Source of the DNA: Chryseobacterium mulctrae
GTDB lineage: Bacteria > Bacteroidota > Bacteroidia > Flavobacteriales > Weeksellaceae
Length of the DNA: 64,000 bases
NCBI RefSeq assembly: GCF_006175945.1
Contig: NZ_VAJL01000001.1
Location: 3,171,001 to 3,235,000 of the forward strand
Reading direction: 5' to 3'
Shown here: positions 43,931-52,412 of the stretch, piece by piece
How the letters are laid out: each line of letters begins with the position of its first letter
Position numbering within the stretch: position 1 is the stretch's first letter
Notes under the pieces: generated by a model
Databases searched by the model: none
The model's input: only the letters and a program-made list of their open reading frames with translations
What the model was told of the DNA's origin: nothing
Program-made: the position numbers and the translations under genes

Positions 43931-45594
43931 TACTCATTTCCTAGTAAAACACCTGAAATATTCCATGCACTGAAGCTCGTTCCTTCTGGTTCTCCCTGCG
44001 GAATTTTCACCTGAATTGTATGTTTTCCAGCTTTTAAATTACCTAAAGAAATGAAGTTTGGATTGGTTACCGTTCCGGGACACCAATTTGATCTGCTTAT
44101 ATCTGAAGAAGAAAGTCCGTCTGCGAAATTTCCGGAAGCCGGATTAAACAATCGGTAAGACGCGCATTCTGTTCTCCAGGGTGTAAAAGAGAAGCTTAAT
44201 TTTCCGTCTACATAAATTGAATTGGCTTTCGGGATGAATTCGTCACCATTTTCCCAACCTCCATGTCCGGTTGTAATGTATCTTAACTGTGCATTTTTAA
44301 GATCTTTTTCTAAATTAAATTCTACAAAAAGTCCTTTGTCATTATTAAACATTGTTGCATAATCCTGACCCGCCATTTCCATAATATTAGTCGTGTTGAA
44401 AAGCGGAATGACCTTATTGTTTTTATTAACAATTTGTTCGCTGTTGTGGATGGTAATATCTAAACTTACTTTATGACCGCCTTTGTCATAATTTCCAATG
44501 AAAGTTCCAATCCAAAGTTCTTTTTCTGAAAGGGAAGGTTTTAATTCTGTAATATCCTGACGAAACGGACTTACCGTTTGCCAAGTTTTATCCTTTAACT
44601 CAATATGATTGAACTTGTTGATTCCGAAAGCGGTAAAAAATCTCATCAATTCAACTGTCGGTTGATAATTTTGATTGGAAACAACTCCGTGATATTGTTT
44701 TCCGTTGCCATTTTCGTATACAGGAAGTGTTTTTGCTCCTTTTTCTAAACCATCAAAAAACGTCTGAGACTTTTCTTCAGGAATAAAAAATACAGTTCCG
44801 GTTCTGTCGTAAGCGTCACCGTTGGATTGTTGCTTTAATTCTACAAAAATATTATCGCCCTGAGCAATTTTTGGAAACTTTACCTTCTTTAAAATAATCG
44901 TTCCGTTGGCAAATCTTTTTATTTTTTCATCAGATTTTGACTGATCTGAGAAATTGATAATTTCATTTTCAAAAACTTTTAACGTTGTAAATCTGCTTTT
45001 CCAAAGAAGATCTTTATAGCTCAATAAATCTGTAGTAGAGATCGTTTTATTGATAATCTTGTCAATTCCTGTTGTTTTAATTTTCTTTAAAGAAACTGCA
45101 GTTGTTGCAGAATTTCCGTTTCTTTCAACCTGCAAAACCAAGCCTAAGTTTTGTCCCAAACTTGATGGTCCGCCTTTTATTTTTAAATCATTGGTGTACC
45201 AAACTTCAATGGTATTCGAGTTGATTTTTGTAACTGCTTTTTTACAATTGTAGCCTAAGATCTTTTTAGTTTGAGTAGTTAATTCGAATTCCTGTTTAGC
45301 AATCGATTCTTTGTCTGAAGTGGAAATAGCTTCATTCGGTTTTAAAAATGCATAAGAAATAATCGTGTTTGAAGGCTTTTCAATTTTGCTGATTTCAAAA
45401 GGATAATCGCTTTTTTGTTCTTTAATTTTTGTATTTAAAATAAAGTTTTCATTTTCATTTACCCAAACAATTGTCTGGTTCTGATTAGGTTGAGCTTTTC
45501 CGTTGTACGAACTTTCATATTGAATTTCGTAAGTCTGCGAAAAACTCAAAACAGATAATAAAATAAAAAAACTTGCTAAAATAGATTTAAACAT
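43930..45594 (-). CDS. GLPGLI domain fused to PNGase F-like peptide:N-glycosidase
   Basis: A 554-aa exported protein (signal peptide ending LSFSQ, about residue 20). Residues 21-190 look like a GLPGLI domain (GYNCKKAVTKI, VWYTNDLKIKGGPSSLGQNLGLVLQV). The rest resembles the two jelly-roll domains of Elizabethkingia PNGase F: SNGDAYDRTGTVFFIPE matches the catalytic Asp segment, and the second domain has GHGGWENGDEF, RTECASYRLFNPASGNF and SRSNWCPGT. PNGase F removes N-glycans from glycoproteins. Activity here is probable, not certain. Its own promoter box is at 45614. Confidence 0.85.
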   Translation of the reverse strand: MFKSILASFFILLSVLSFSQTYEIQYESSYNGKAQPNQNQTIVWVNENENFILNTKIKEQKSDYPFEISKIEKPSNTIISYAFLKPNEAISTSDKESIAKQEFELTTQTKKILGYNCKKAVTKINSNTIEVWYTNDLKIKGGPSSLGQNLGLVLQVERNGNSATTAVSLKKIKTTGIDKIINKTISTTDLLSYKDLLWKSRFTTLKVFENEIINFSDQSKSDEKIKRFANGTIILKKVKFPKIAQGDNIFVELKQQSNGDAYDRTGTVFFIPEEKSQTFFDGLEKGAKTLPVYENGNGKQYHGVVSNQNYQPTVELMRFFTAFGINKFNHIELKDKTWQTVSPFRQDITELKPSLSEKELWIGTFIGNYDKGGHKVSLDITIHNSEQIVNKNNKVIPLFNTTNIMEMAGQDYATMFNNDKGLFVEFNLEKDLKNAQLRYITTGHGGWENGDEFIPKANSIYVDGKLSFSFTPWRTECASYRLFNPASGNFADGLSSSDISRSNWCPGTVTNPNFISLGNLKAGKHTIQVKIPQGEPEGTSFSAWNISGVLLGNE

Positions 45595-45613
45595 AATGTA
45601 TTGATGGTTTTTA

Positions 45614-45621
45614 CAAAGGTA
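45614..45621 (-). promoter_or_regulatory. -7 box of the PNGase F-like gene
   Basis: Reads TACCTTTG on the minus strand, 19 bp from the ATG at 45594. Confidence 0.6.
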
Positions 45622-45712
45622 ATTTATACTTGATGATTTGTCAAATCTCTTTGTAATGGTTTAGATGTAAAATATTAATTTTAGAATTTCGTTTACCGTT
45701 TAAACTAAAAAC

Positions 45713-46660
45713 ATGAAGTCTATTTTTTCTTTACTGATTTTTTTAATTTTTTCTAATTATTATACTGGTCATTCGACTAAAACCAAAATCAAAAATTACG
45801 GAAATGTAAAAACGCTTTACATTTCTGAATTTAATTTTGGAGAAAAAACGGTTTCAGCAGAGGAACTTAAAATGGAGATTTTAGGTAGACTTTCAAAACA
45901 AATTGCAGATAAGCTAGGTTTTAAAGATACTGTAATGCTCGAAAGAAAAACATATTTGTATCCTGATAAGACTAGTTTATTTATCCTGGAAAAGAATGAT
46001 ACCAATTATAAATTACTGAAACTTGATGAAGGATATAAGAAGATGCAAGGTGGAAGTGGAGTTGCAATAAGAATTCAAAGCCAAAAAGTAAGTGTTGAAG
46101 ATGTTTTGAAAATGGTTGAGTATGCTATTAAAAATAGAAAAAAGCTCCATGGAAAATTAATTAAAACGGATTATTGGTTAAGTGAAACAGATAAAATTCA
46201 GATTTTAGCGAATTCTCAAGAGTTTATTTCAGAAATAACCAAAGTAAAATCAAACTTGGTCGATGAAATTATAAATGAACAAATTCCGTTATCCGATAAT
46301 CCCACCATGAAGATTTTCTGGAAAAATAATGAGTTTGTTTTTGGTATGAACTTAGACAAGCTTAAGTCTGGAAATGATTATGCGGATTTAATGAAATCAC
46401 AGTTCAGATTTTGTGATTTTGAATATTATATCAATTCTCAAGATTCGTATTTTTTTCTTATTTTTCATAATGCTAAAACATTTTCATATTTTGATGGAAA
46501 TGAAGATAATACCCCACAGAAAATTACGATAGAAAAGAAAAGTTGGTATCCGTTTAGGTTAGGAAAAGAAAAAATTGGCACTAAGATTATACTTTATGAT
46601 ACTCCTGAATATTTTTATGTCTATAATATCAACAAAAAACTACTCCAAAAAATAGAGTAG
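45713..46660 (+). CDS. Secreted protein of unknown function
   Basis: A 315-aa protein with a hydrophobic N-terminus (MKSIFSLLIFLIFSNYYTG) that serves as signal peptide or anchor. The rest is Lys/Asn/Tyr-rich, e.g. MKIFWKNNEFVFGMNLDKL and SYFFLIFHNAKTFSYFDG. No family recognised. It stands alone between convergent and divergent neighbours, ends in IEST-less LLQKIE, and has no strong terminator; the next gene on the minus strand converges with it. Confidence 0.7.
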   Translation: MKSIFSLLIFLIFSNYYTGHSTKTKIKNYGNVKTLYISEFNFGEKTVSAEELKMEILGRLSKQIADKLGFKDTVMLERKTYLYPDKTSLFILEKNDTNYKLLKLDEGYKKMQGGSGVAIRIQSQKVSVEDVLKMVEYAIKNRKKLHGKLIKTDYWLSETDKIQILANSQEFISEITKVKSNLVDEIINEQIPLSDNPTMKIFWKNNEFVFGMNLDKLKSGNDYADLMKSQFRFCDFEYYINSQDSYFFLIFHNAKTFSYFDGNEDNTPQKITIEKKSWYPFRLGKEKIGTKIILYDTPEYFYVYNINKKLLQKIE

Positions 46661-46686
46661 TTCATGTATAATATGTTGAAATTATT

Positions 46687-47892
46687 TTAAGAAAGTCTTT
46701 CGATCAAAGCCATGTAGAATCCGTCGTAACCTTCGCTTGGCATTACTTTTTCGTCTTTAATCATTTTGTAATTAGGATTGTTTTTAATAAACTCTTCTAC
46801 TTGCTTGTTGTTTTCAGAAGGTAGGATAGAGCATGTTGCATACACCATTTTACCACCCACTTTCAGCATTTTAGAATAATCCTGCATGATTTGCTGCTGT
46901 TCTGTCTTAATTCTGTCGATAAAAGCTTGGTCGATTTTCCATTTACTATCAGGATTTCTTTTTAAAACTCCTAAACCAGAACAAGGAGCATCAATTAAAA
47001 GTCGGTCTACTTTATCGTGAAGACGTTTGATTACTTTCGTATCAGAAATTACTCTTGTTTCAATGTTGTGAGCTCCGGCTCTTTTTGCACGACGTTTTAG
47101 CTCAGCTAATTTCCATTCAAAAATATCTAATGCGATAATCTGACCTTTGTTTTTCATTAAAGCAGCTATGTGAAGTGTTTTTCCACCTGCACCTGCACAA
47201 GCATCAACCACTCTTTGGCCTTCTTTTACATCAAGAAAATAACCGATTTTTTGTGAAGAAGCATCCTGTACTTCAAACAAACCTTCTTTGAAAGCTGTGG
47301 TAAGAAAAACATTTTTCTTTTCCTCAAGCTGTACCGCATCAGGATAATTTTTAATAGGATAAGAAACTACATTTTCGTGTGCAAGATCAGAAATAAGTTC
47401 TTTAGGAGTCGTTCTTAAAGAATTTGCTCTTAAAACGGTTGGTGCTTTTTCATTCAAAGCATGCATTTCTTTTTCCCATTTTTCGCCTAATTCTCTTTCC
47501 AGAGTTTCAACAAGCCATTCCGGAATAGAATGCTCAATAGCTTTTGTAGGAACAGTTCCTTTTCTAAGTTTTGTAGTAATGTCGGCAATTTTGATTCCTT
47601 CAAATTCTTCAAATCTTTTATAATTAGTCTTGCTCCAAAGAAGATAAGCGATGATTAGTTTATAGATGTTATTTGGTTTTACACCTTCACCCATATAATA
47701 TTCAAGGCGTTTTTTCCAACGGATGATATTATAGAAAATTTCAGAAACAACGGCTCTATCTTGGCTTCCCCATTGTCTGTGGGATTTCAAAAGTCTTTCT
47801 ATTACTTTATCCGCGTATTTGTTTTTTTCGAAAAAAGTTTCCTGTAAAGCATCGTGAATTCCGATTGCCAGGTTTCTGTGAATTAATTCCAT
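46687..47892 (-). CDS. RsmB/NOP-family RNA (cytosine-5) methyltransferase
   Basis: A 401-aa SAM-dependent enzyme forming 5-methylcytosine in rRNA or tRNA. N-terminal NusB-like helices (1-120) precede the catalytic domain: SAM motif VVDACAGAGGKTLHIA, ALDIFEWKL, then LIDAPCSGLGVLKRNPD with the resolving Cys and VYATCSILPSENNKQV with the catalytic Cys. No PUA domain is seen. The exact target base is not known. A promoter box precedes it on the minus strand. Confidence 0.93.
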   Translation of the reverse strand: MELIHRNLAIGIHDALQETFFEKNKYADKVIERLLKSHRQWGSQDRAVVSEIFYNIIRWKKRLEYYMGEGVKPNNIYKLIIAYLLWSKTNYKRFEEFEGIKIADITTKLRKGTVPTKAIEHSIPEWLVETLERELGEKWEKEMHALNEKAPTVLRANSLRTTPKELISDLAHENVVSYPIKNYPDAVQLEEKKNVFLTTAFKEGLFEVQDASSQKIGYFLDVKEGQRVVDACAGAGGKTLHIAALMKNKGQIIALDIFEWKLAELKRRAKRAGAHNIETRVISDTKVIKRLHDKVDRLLIDAPCSGLGVLKRNPDSKWKIDQAFIDRIKTEQQQIMQDYSKMLKVGGKMVYATCSILPSENNKQVEEFIKNNPNYKMIKDEKVMPSEGYDGFYMALIERLS

Positions 47893-47918
47893 AAATTGCT
47901 GTAAGCTGTTTGAATCTG

Positions 47919-47947
47919 CAAAAATACGAAATTAGTTTAAGGTTCAA
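47919..47947 (-). promoter_or_regulatory. Promoter of the RNA methyltransferase gene
   Basis: On the minus strand TTG (47947-47945), 18 bp spacer, TATTTTTG (47926-47919); 26 bp from the ATG. Confidence 0.65.
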
Positions 47948-48040
47948 GGTTTAAAGTTTGATGTTTTGAAATTCAAAACTTAAAATCGTTGCTCCTGAGC
48001 AGTAATATCTTTGATTAGAATATTGAAACAAATTATTTTT

Positions 48041-48343
48041 CTAGATTTTTCTTGAATTAAAATATAGAAAAATCTGTAAAACAAGAATTAAAGTTATTAT
48101 ATAAAATTGGTTTTTAGCTTTCTCATCATTTATCTCATGTATTCTTTTGATTGAAAAAAGGTTTGATTTTGCAATATTCCTTAATTCTTCAACTGAATTA
48201 TTATTTTCTATTTCAGAAATCTGAGTTCTAAAATAGGATTGATTTTTAACTCTTGCTAAATCAAATTCAGGAATATGGATTACAAATAGCCATACCAAAA
48301 GTAACAGGTTTAAGATGAAAAGTATTTTTTGTAATAATCTCAT
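48041..48343 (-). CDS. Small two-helix membrane protein, unknown
   Basis: A 100-aa protein with an N-terminal helix (about 6-24, ILFILNLLLLVWLFVIH) and a C-terminal one (about 80-95, FYIITLILVLQIFLYF) bracketing a polar, helical loop (VKNQSYFRTQISEIENNN). Both ends therefore lie on one side of the membrane. No family recognised; no operon partner. Confidence 0.6.
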   Translation of the reverse strand: MRLLQKILFILNLLLLVWLFVIHIPEFDLARVKNQSYFRTQISEIENNNSVEELRNIAKSNLFSIKRIHEINDEKAKNQFYIITLILVLQIFLYFNSRKI

Positions 48344-48426
48344 AAAATTATTTTCACTAATGTATAAATTATTGTTTTTAAAGTCCCATAATTAAGGGTA
48401 GAATTCCGTCATCCAGCCTAAAATGT

Positions 48427-48434
48427 TACCTTTG
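48427..48434 (+). promoter_or_regulatory. -7 box of the PhnA/YjdM-like gene
   Basis: TACCTTTG, 14 bp before the ATG at 48449. Confidence 0.6.
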
Positions 48435-48448
48435 CAAAAAAATATAAT

Positions 48449-48781
48449 ATGAGTGATGTAGTAATTTGTCCGAAATGTAGTTCTGAATTTACGTATGAAC
48501 AAGACGGTTTAATGGTTTGTTCACAATGCTTCCACGAATGGGATCCTAAAGAAGCAGGAAATGAAGATCAGATTTTAGACATCAATGGAAATGAACTTCA
48601 AAATGGAGATTCGGTAATTGTAATGAAAGATCTTCCGGTAAAAGGCGCTCCGAAACCAGTAAAAGCAGGAACTAAAGTAAAAAATATCCGTTTAAGACCA
48701 GACAGCGATCATAATATTGATTGTAAAATTGATGGTTTTGGTGCGATGGCTTTGAAATCTGAATTTGTAAAGAAGGCTTAA
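48449..48781 (+). CDS. YjdM/PhnA-family zinc-ribbon protein
   Basis: A 110-aa protein. The zinc ribbon is [23 protein letters not shown], given here by its two knuckles CPKC and CSQC, followed by HEWDP. The PhnA domain has [14 protein letters not shown] and ends [17 protein letters not shown]. Named after phosphonate metabolism, but the family's role is not phosphonoacetate hydrolysis and remains unclear. Monocistronic. Confidence 0.92.
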   Translation: MSDVVICPKCSSEFTYEQDGLMVCSQCFHEWDPKEAGNEDQILDINGNELQNGDSVIVMKDLPVKGAPKPVKAGTKVKNIRLRPDSDHNIDCKIDGFGAMALKSEFVKKA

Positions 48782-49070
48782 TATATAAGCAATGTTGGTT
48801 TTTGGTAATTAGAATAGTCTTTCAACTAATTGCCAAAAATCAATAAAAAAAGGAAAGAATTGGACAGAGTAATCTTTCAAAGACGTGATTGCAGTAATGC
48901 TAATTTAGGTCTGGAAGGCAGAAAGAGAATTAACCAAAAATTTCCTTAAGCTGTTGTCTTACAAAAGTATAAAGATATTTTGTATGGAAAAGGCTAAATC
49001 GTTGAAAATTATCCACATACTAACATTAAGAGACTTAATATTTTATTAATAATAAGTTTTAAAGAAGGTA
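48782..49070. other. Gene-free interval after the PhnA-like gene
   Basis: A 289-bp gap. An inverted repeat lies at 48799-48839 (TTTTTGGTAATTAG and CTAATTGCCAAAAA, 13 of 14 paired), possibly the terminator. The rest (e.g. AGGTCTGGAAGGCAGAAAG at about 48906) matches nothing I recognise and holds no convincing ORF. Confidence 0.4.
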
Positions 49071-50006
49071 CTAATCGAAAGTAATTTTAATAAGATTTTC
49101 AAGCTGATTGTTACTAAACATCACCATTTCTTTGTTTCTGAATTTGATTTTATTCCAATAATGATTTCCTGCAAATCTGCTTTCTAAGACTTCTGCTTCA
49201 ACACCATTTTCAGAAATCTTGATTTGATGCGGATAATAGAAAAATCTTGAAATCTGCAATTCTGAAATTTCATCTTCACTAAAAATATTTACTTCTCCAA
49301 AAAGTTTTGCAACATAAGGATTGTAAGGATCTTTATAGGTTTCTTCTGCGCTATTATTTTGAATCAGTCTTCCATTTTGTAAAACGATAATTTGGTCTGT
49401 CCATGCAATAATATCCTGCAATTCGTGAGTAGAAATTACCAAAGAAATATTGTTTTCTTTTACATATCTGAACAGTTTTTCACGAAGTTCAATTTTTCTT
49501 GCAAAATCTAGATTACTGAACGGTTCATCGAGCAAAAGTAACTTTGGCAATACAGAAAGTGCTCTTGCAATGGCAACTCTTTGCTGTTGTCCGCCACTTA
49601 GATTTTTTGGTAAAACATCTGCAAATTCAACTAAGCCAACAACGTCTAAAAGTTCTAAAACCGTCTCTTTTTTCTTGGCTAAATTGATATTAGAAATAAA
49701 TTTCCCGACATTATCTGCAACCGTTGCATAGGGCATTAAATCAAAGTTTTGCGCAACAAATTTCATTTCAGCTTCACCCGGAACTAGATTTCCTTTCGGG
49801 CCCATCAGTTTTCTGCCTTCAAATACAATTTCACCCTGATTCCAGTCGTGTAATCCGTAGATAAGACTTAATAACGTAGATTTTCCACAACCGCTTTCGC
49901 CTGCCAATGCAATAATTTTACCTTCATCCAGTTTCAGATTAAAGTTTTGAAAAAGCGGTTTTTCCTGAGAATGAGAAAAATATAAGTTGTTTATCTCTAA
50001 TAGCAT
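49071..50006 (-). CDS. ABC transporter ATP-binding protein
   Basis: A 311-aa ATPase. Walker A is GESGCGKST, the signature LSGGQQQRVAIARAL, Walker B LLLLDEPFSNLD, and the H-loop ISTHELQD. The C-terminal about 90 residues form a small extra domain like those of iron/spermidine-type importers (FbpC/PotA). No permease or binding-protein gene is adjacent. The start MLLEINNLYFSHSQ (50006) is chosen since a promoter box abuts it at 50011-50018, inside the longer ORF from 50042. Partners are presumably elsewhere. Confidence 0.9.
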   Translation of the reverse strand: MLLEINNLYFSHSQEKPLFQNFNLKLDEGKIIALAGESGCGKSTLLSLIYGLHDWNQGEIVFEGRKLMGPKGNLVPGEAEMKFVAQNFDLMPYATVADNVGKFISNINLAKKKETVLELLDVVGLVEFADVLPKNLSGGQQQRVAIARALSVLPKLLLLDEPFSNLDFARKIELREKLFRYVKENNISLVISTHELQDIIAWTDQIIVLQNGRLIQNNSAEETYKDPYNPYVAKLFGEVNIFSEDEISELQISRFFYYPHQIKISENGVEAEVLESRFAGNHYWNKIKFRNKEMVMFSNNQLENLIKITFD

Positions 50007-50010
50007 ACTG

Positions 50011-50018
50011 CAAAAATA
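50011..50018 (-). promoter_or_regulatory. -7 box abutting the ABC ATPase start
   Basis: Reads TATTTTTG on the minus strand, 4 bp from the ATG at 50006. Confidence 0.6.
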
Positions 50019-50079
50019 AGGGTTTTTGGGGAAGACTGGCATATTTTTAGTAATTTAGCCATGCATAAATTATATCAAA

Positions 50080-50730
50080 ATGAAAAGAATATTATTTTCT
50101 CTCGCAATTCCTGCTTTGTTCACTATGGTTTCTTGTTCTAAAGAAAAACCGGTAACAAGTGATGCTAATGAAGTAACAACAACGAAAGACGGAAGCCGAT
50201 TTGTTTTGGATACTTTAAACAGTAATGTAGAATGGAAAGGATATAAGGTTTTTAAATCTGAAAATACAAGTCATTTCGGAACCATTAAGTTTGAGAGCGG
50301 CGATGTAACTGTAAAAGACGGAAAATTGGAAAGCGGAAAATTTGTTGCAGATATGGCTTCGTTAACTTCGGAAGATCTGAAAAATAAAAAAAATGATCTT
50401 GAAAAACTAAACGGTCATCTAAAAAGTGCTGACTTTTTTGAAGTTGGAAAATTTCCGACAGCATCTTATGAAATTACCAAAGTAAGCCCTTCTGCAGAAG
50501 GTGATTATAATACTATTTTAGATGGAAATTTAACGATAAAAGGAATTACAAAACCGACTCAGTTTAAAGCAAATGTTGCTGTAAATGGAGCAGAAGTAAG
50601 TATTGCAACAGAGCCTAAAGATGTTATGCGAGAAGAATTTGGTGTGAAATTTCAATCTCCTGCTGCAAATGGAGTGATTAAAAATGAAGTGACGCTTCAG
50701 ATTAGAGTGAAAGCTTTAGAGAAAAAATAA
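50080..50730 (+). CDS. YceI-family lipoprotein
   Basis: A 216-aa lipoprotein with lipobox ending at Cys19 (FTMVSC). The YceI lipocalin-like domain shows as LDTLNSNVEWKGYKVFKSEN, HFGTIKFESGDVTVKDGKL, LNGHLKSADFFEVGKFPTA, GNLTIKGITKPTQF and EEFGVKFQSPAANGVI. YceI proteins bind isoprenoid lipids such as polyprenyl compounds. A small membrane-protein gene follows after 15 bp and may share the transcript. Confidence 0.93.
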   Translation: MKRILFSLAIPALFTMVSCSKEKPVTSDANEVTTTKDGSRFVLDTLNSNVEWKGYKVFKSENTSHFGTIKFESGDVTVKDGKLESGKFVADMASLTSEDLKNKKNDLEKLNGHLKSADFFEVGKFPTASYEITKVSPSAEGDYNTILDGNLTIKGITKPTQFKANVAVNGAEVSIATEPKDVMREEFGVKFQSPAANGVIKNEVTLQIRVKALEKK

Positions 50731-50745
50731 TTTAAACAAAACAAG

Positions 50746-51006
50746 ATGAGTAAGGTCGTTTTAATAATTAGTATTGCTTGTCTGATGTTTTTATTGAGTC
50801 TTCAGATTCTTTATTATATTTCTTACAGCAATCAAATCATTCAGATTTTTGTAGAACTGTTTACAATTCCGGCGATGTTGTTTGTGGTTTTTGCATTTTT
50901 CTTCAGTTTAATCAATATATTGAGGAAAAAGAAAGAATATTATCTGATTTTTGGAATTAATATTTTTACAATTTTAATAAGCATCGTTGCTACTGTTTTA
51001 GATTAA
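50746..51006 (+). CDS. Small hydrophobic membrane protein, unknown
   Basis: An 86-aa protein with about three membrane segments (KVVLIISIACLMFLLSLQIL, VELFTIPAMLFVVFAFFFSL, YYLIFGINIFTILISIVAT) separated by a basic turn (RKKKEYY). No family recognised. It follows the YceI gene after 15 bp and precedes a terminator. Confidence 0.65.
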   Translation: MSKVVLIISIACLMFLLSLQILYYISYSNQIIQIFVELFTIPAMLFVVFAFFFSLINILRKKKEYYLIFGINIFTILISIVATVLD

Positions 51007-51035
51007 ATCAAATCAGCTTTAAATAACAATTATAC

Positions 51036-51067
51036 AATCTGTTTCTCGCGAAACAGATTTTTTTATG
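51036..51067 (+). terminator. Intrinsic terminator after the YceI operon
   Basis: AATCTGTTTC / GAAACAGATT stem with loop TCGC followed by a T run. Confidence 0.9.
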
Positions 51068-51100
51068 AAAAATTGAAAAGGTTTTTTAAACTGAAAATCG

Positions 51101-51108
51101 TATTTTTG
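51101..51108 (+). promoter_or_regulatory. -7 box of pheS
   Basis: TATTTTTG, 29 bp before the pheS ATG. The leader is too short for an attenuator, in contrast to tyrS. Confidence 0.6.
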
Positions 51109-51137
51109 CAAATACATTTTTTTGAAAGGGTAAAACA

Positions 51138-52148
51138 ATGATTGAAAAGATAGAAGAATTGCTTGTTGAGGTTAATGGCTTCAATACGACAAGTAAAGAG
51201 GAAATAGAAAACTTCCGAATCAAGTATAATGGGAAAAAAGGAGTTCTGAATGATTTTTTTGAAAAATTTAAAGAAGTTCCCAACGACCAGAAGAAAGAAT
51301 TCGGACAGAAAATCAATACTCTGAAGCAAGCGGTTAATGTAAAGCTGGAAGATTTGAAAAATGCTTCTGCTTCTTCTATTATTTTAGAAAAAGAAGATCT
51401 TACAAAACCTGCTTTTCCTTTAGATTTAGGATCTAGACATCCGATTAATTTAGTGAAAAACAGAATTATTGAGATTTTTAAATCTATTGGTTTTGCCGTT
51501 GCAGACGGACCGGAAATTGAAGATGACTGGCATAATTTTACCGCGCTGAATCTTCCGGAATATCACCCTGCAAGAGATATGCAAGATACTTTTTTCATCG
51601 AGCAGAATCCGGATATTTTATTGAGAACGCATACTTCTTCGGTTCAGATCCGTTATATGGAAGAAAACGAACCGCCTATCAGAATTTTATCTCCGGGAAG
51701 AGTTTTCAGAAATGAGGCAATTTCTTCACGTTCACATTGTATTTTCCATCAGATTGAAGGTTTATATATTGATGAAAATGTAAGTTTCGCCGATCTAAAG
51801 CAGACGATTCAGTTTTTTACTACTGAGCTTTTTGGAAAATCTAAAATCAGAATGAGACCTTCATTTTTCCCATTCACAGAGCCAAGTGCTGAGATTGATG
51901 TATATTGGGGATTGAATTCTGAAACCGATTATAGAATTACCAAAGGAACAGGCTGGCTAGAAATTATGGGTTGCGGAATGGTAGATCCTGCTGTTTTGAA
52001 AAATGTAAATATTGATTCTGAGAAGTATTCAGGATACGCTTTCGGGATGGGGATTGAAAGAATTACCATGCTTCTATACCAAATGAGTGACATCAGAATG
52101 TTCTTTGAGAATGATATAAGAACTTTAGAACAGTTTAAAACATTGTAA
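51138..52148 (+). CDS. pheS: Phenylalanyl-tRNA synthetase alpha subunit
   Basis: A 336-aa class II synthetase subunit. N-terminal coiled-coil (1-90) for tRNA binding, then motif 1/2/3 region: [44 protein letters not shown] shown here as two pieces [16 protein letters not shown] and [49 protein letters not shown] and [12 protein letters not shown]. pheT is not adjacent, so the subunits are encoded apart. Its own promoter and terminator. Confidence 0.96.
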   Translation: MIEKIEELLVEVNGFNTTSKEEIENFRIKYNGKKGVLNDFFEKFKEVPNDQKKEFGQKINTLKQAVNVKLEDLKNASASSIILEKEDLTKPAFPLDLGSRHPINLVKNRIIEIFKSIGFAVADGPEIEDDWHNFTALNLPEYHPARDMQDTFFIEQNPDILLRTHTSSVQIRYMEENEPPIRILSPGRVFRNEAISSRSHCIFHQIEGLYIDENVSFADLKQTIQFFTTELFGKSKIRMRPSFFPFTEPSAEIDVYWGLNSETDYRITKGTGWLEIMGCGMVDPAVLKNVNIDSEKYSGYAFGMGIERITMLLYQMSDIRMFFENDIRTLEQFKTL

Positions 52149-52171
52149 TTAATTTAACATAAATAATTTTT

Positions 52172-52201
52172 AATCCTGTGAATTTTCACAGGATTTTTTA
52201 T
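52172..52201 (+). terminator. Intrinsic terminator of pheS
   Basis: AATCCTGTGAA / TTCACAGGATT stem with TT loop followed by T-rich DNA. Confidence 0.9.
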
Positions 52202-52349
52202 TAACTTTATAAATCACTTAAAGACGAATCTTTTTTAAGAAAAAAATACATTTTTTTATAGAATTCAGAGAATAAAGTATAAGTGTTGTGATAGGATTTT
52301 TTCCGATCTACAAAATATATCATTCTAAACAAATGATAATATACCAGAA

Positions 52350-52357
52350 TATTTTTG
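52350..52357 (+). promoter_or_regulatory. -7 box of the histidine kinase/regulator operon
   Basis: TATTTTTG, 55 bp before the ATG. Just upstream is an imperfect palindrome ATCATT..AATGAT (52319-52337), and GATCTACAAA at about 52306 resembles half of the operator found downstream. Confidence 0.55.
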
Positions 52358-52412
52358 CAGTCTGTAACTAAGAGTTCAAATCTGATACTGATCGCAAAAA
52401 AGCTTTAAATAC

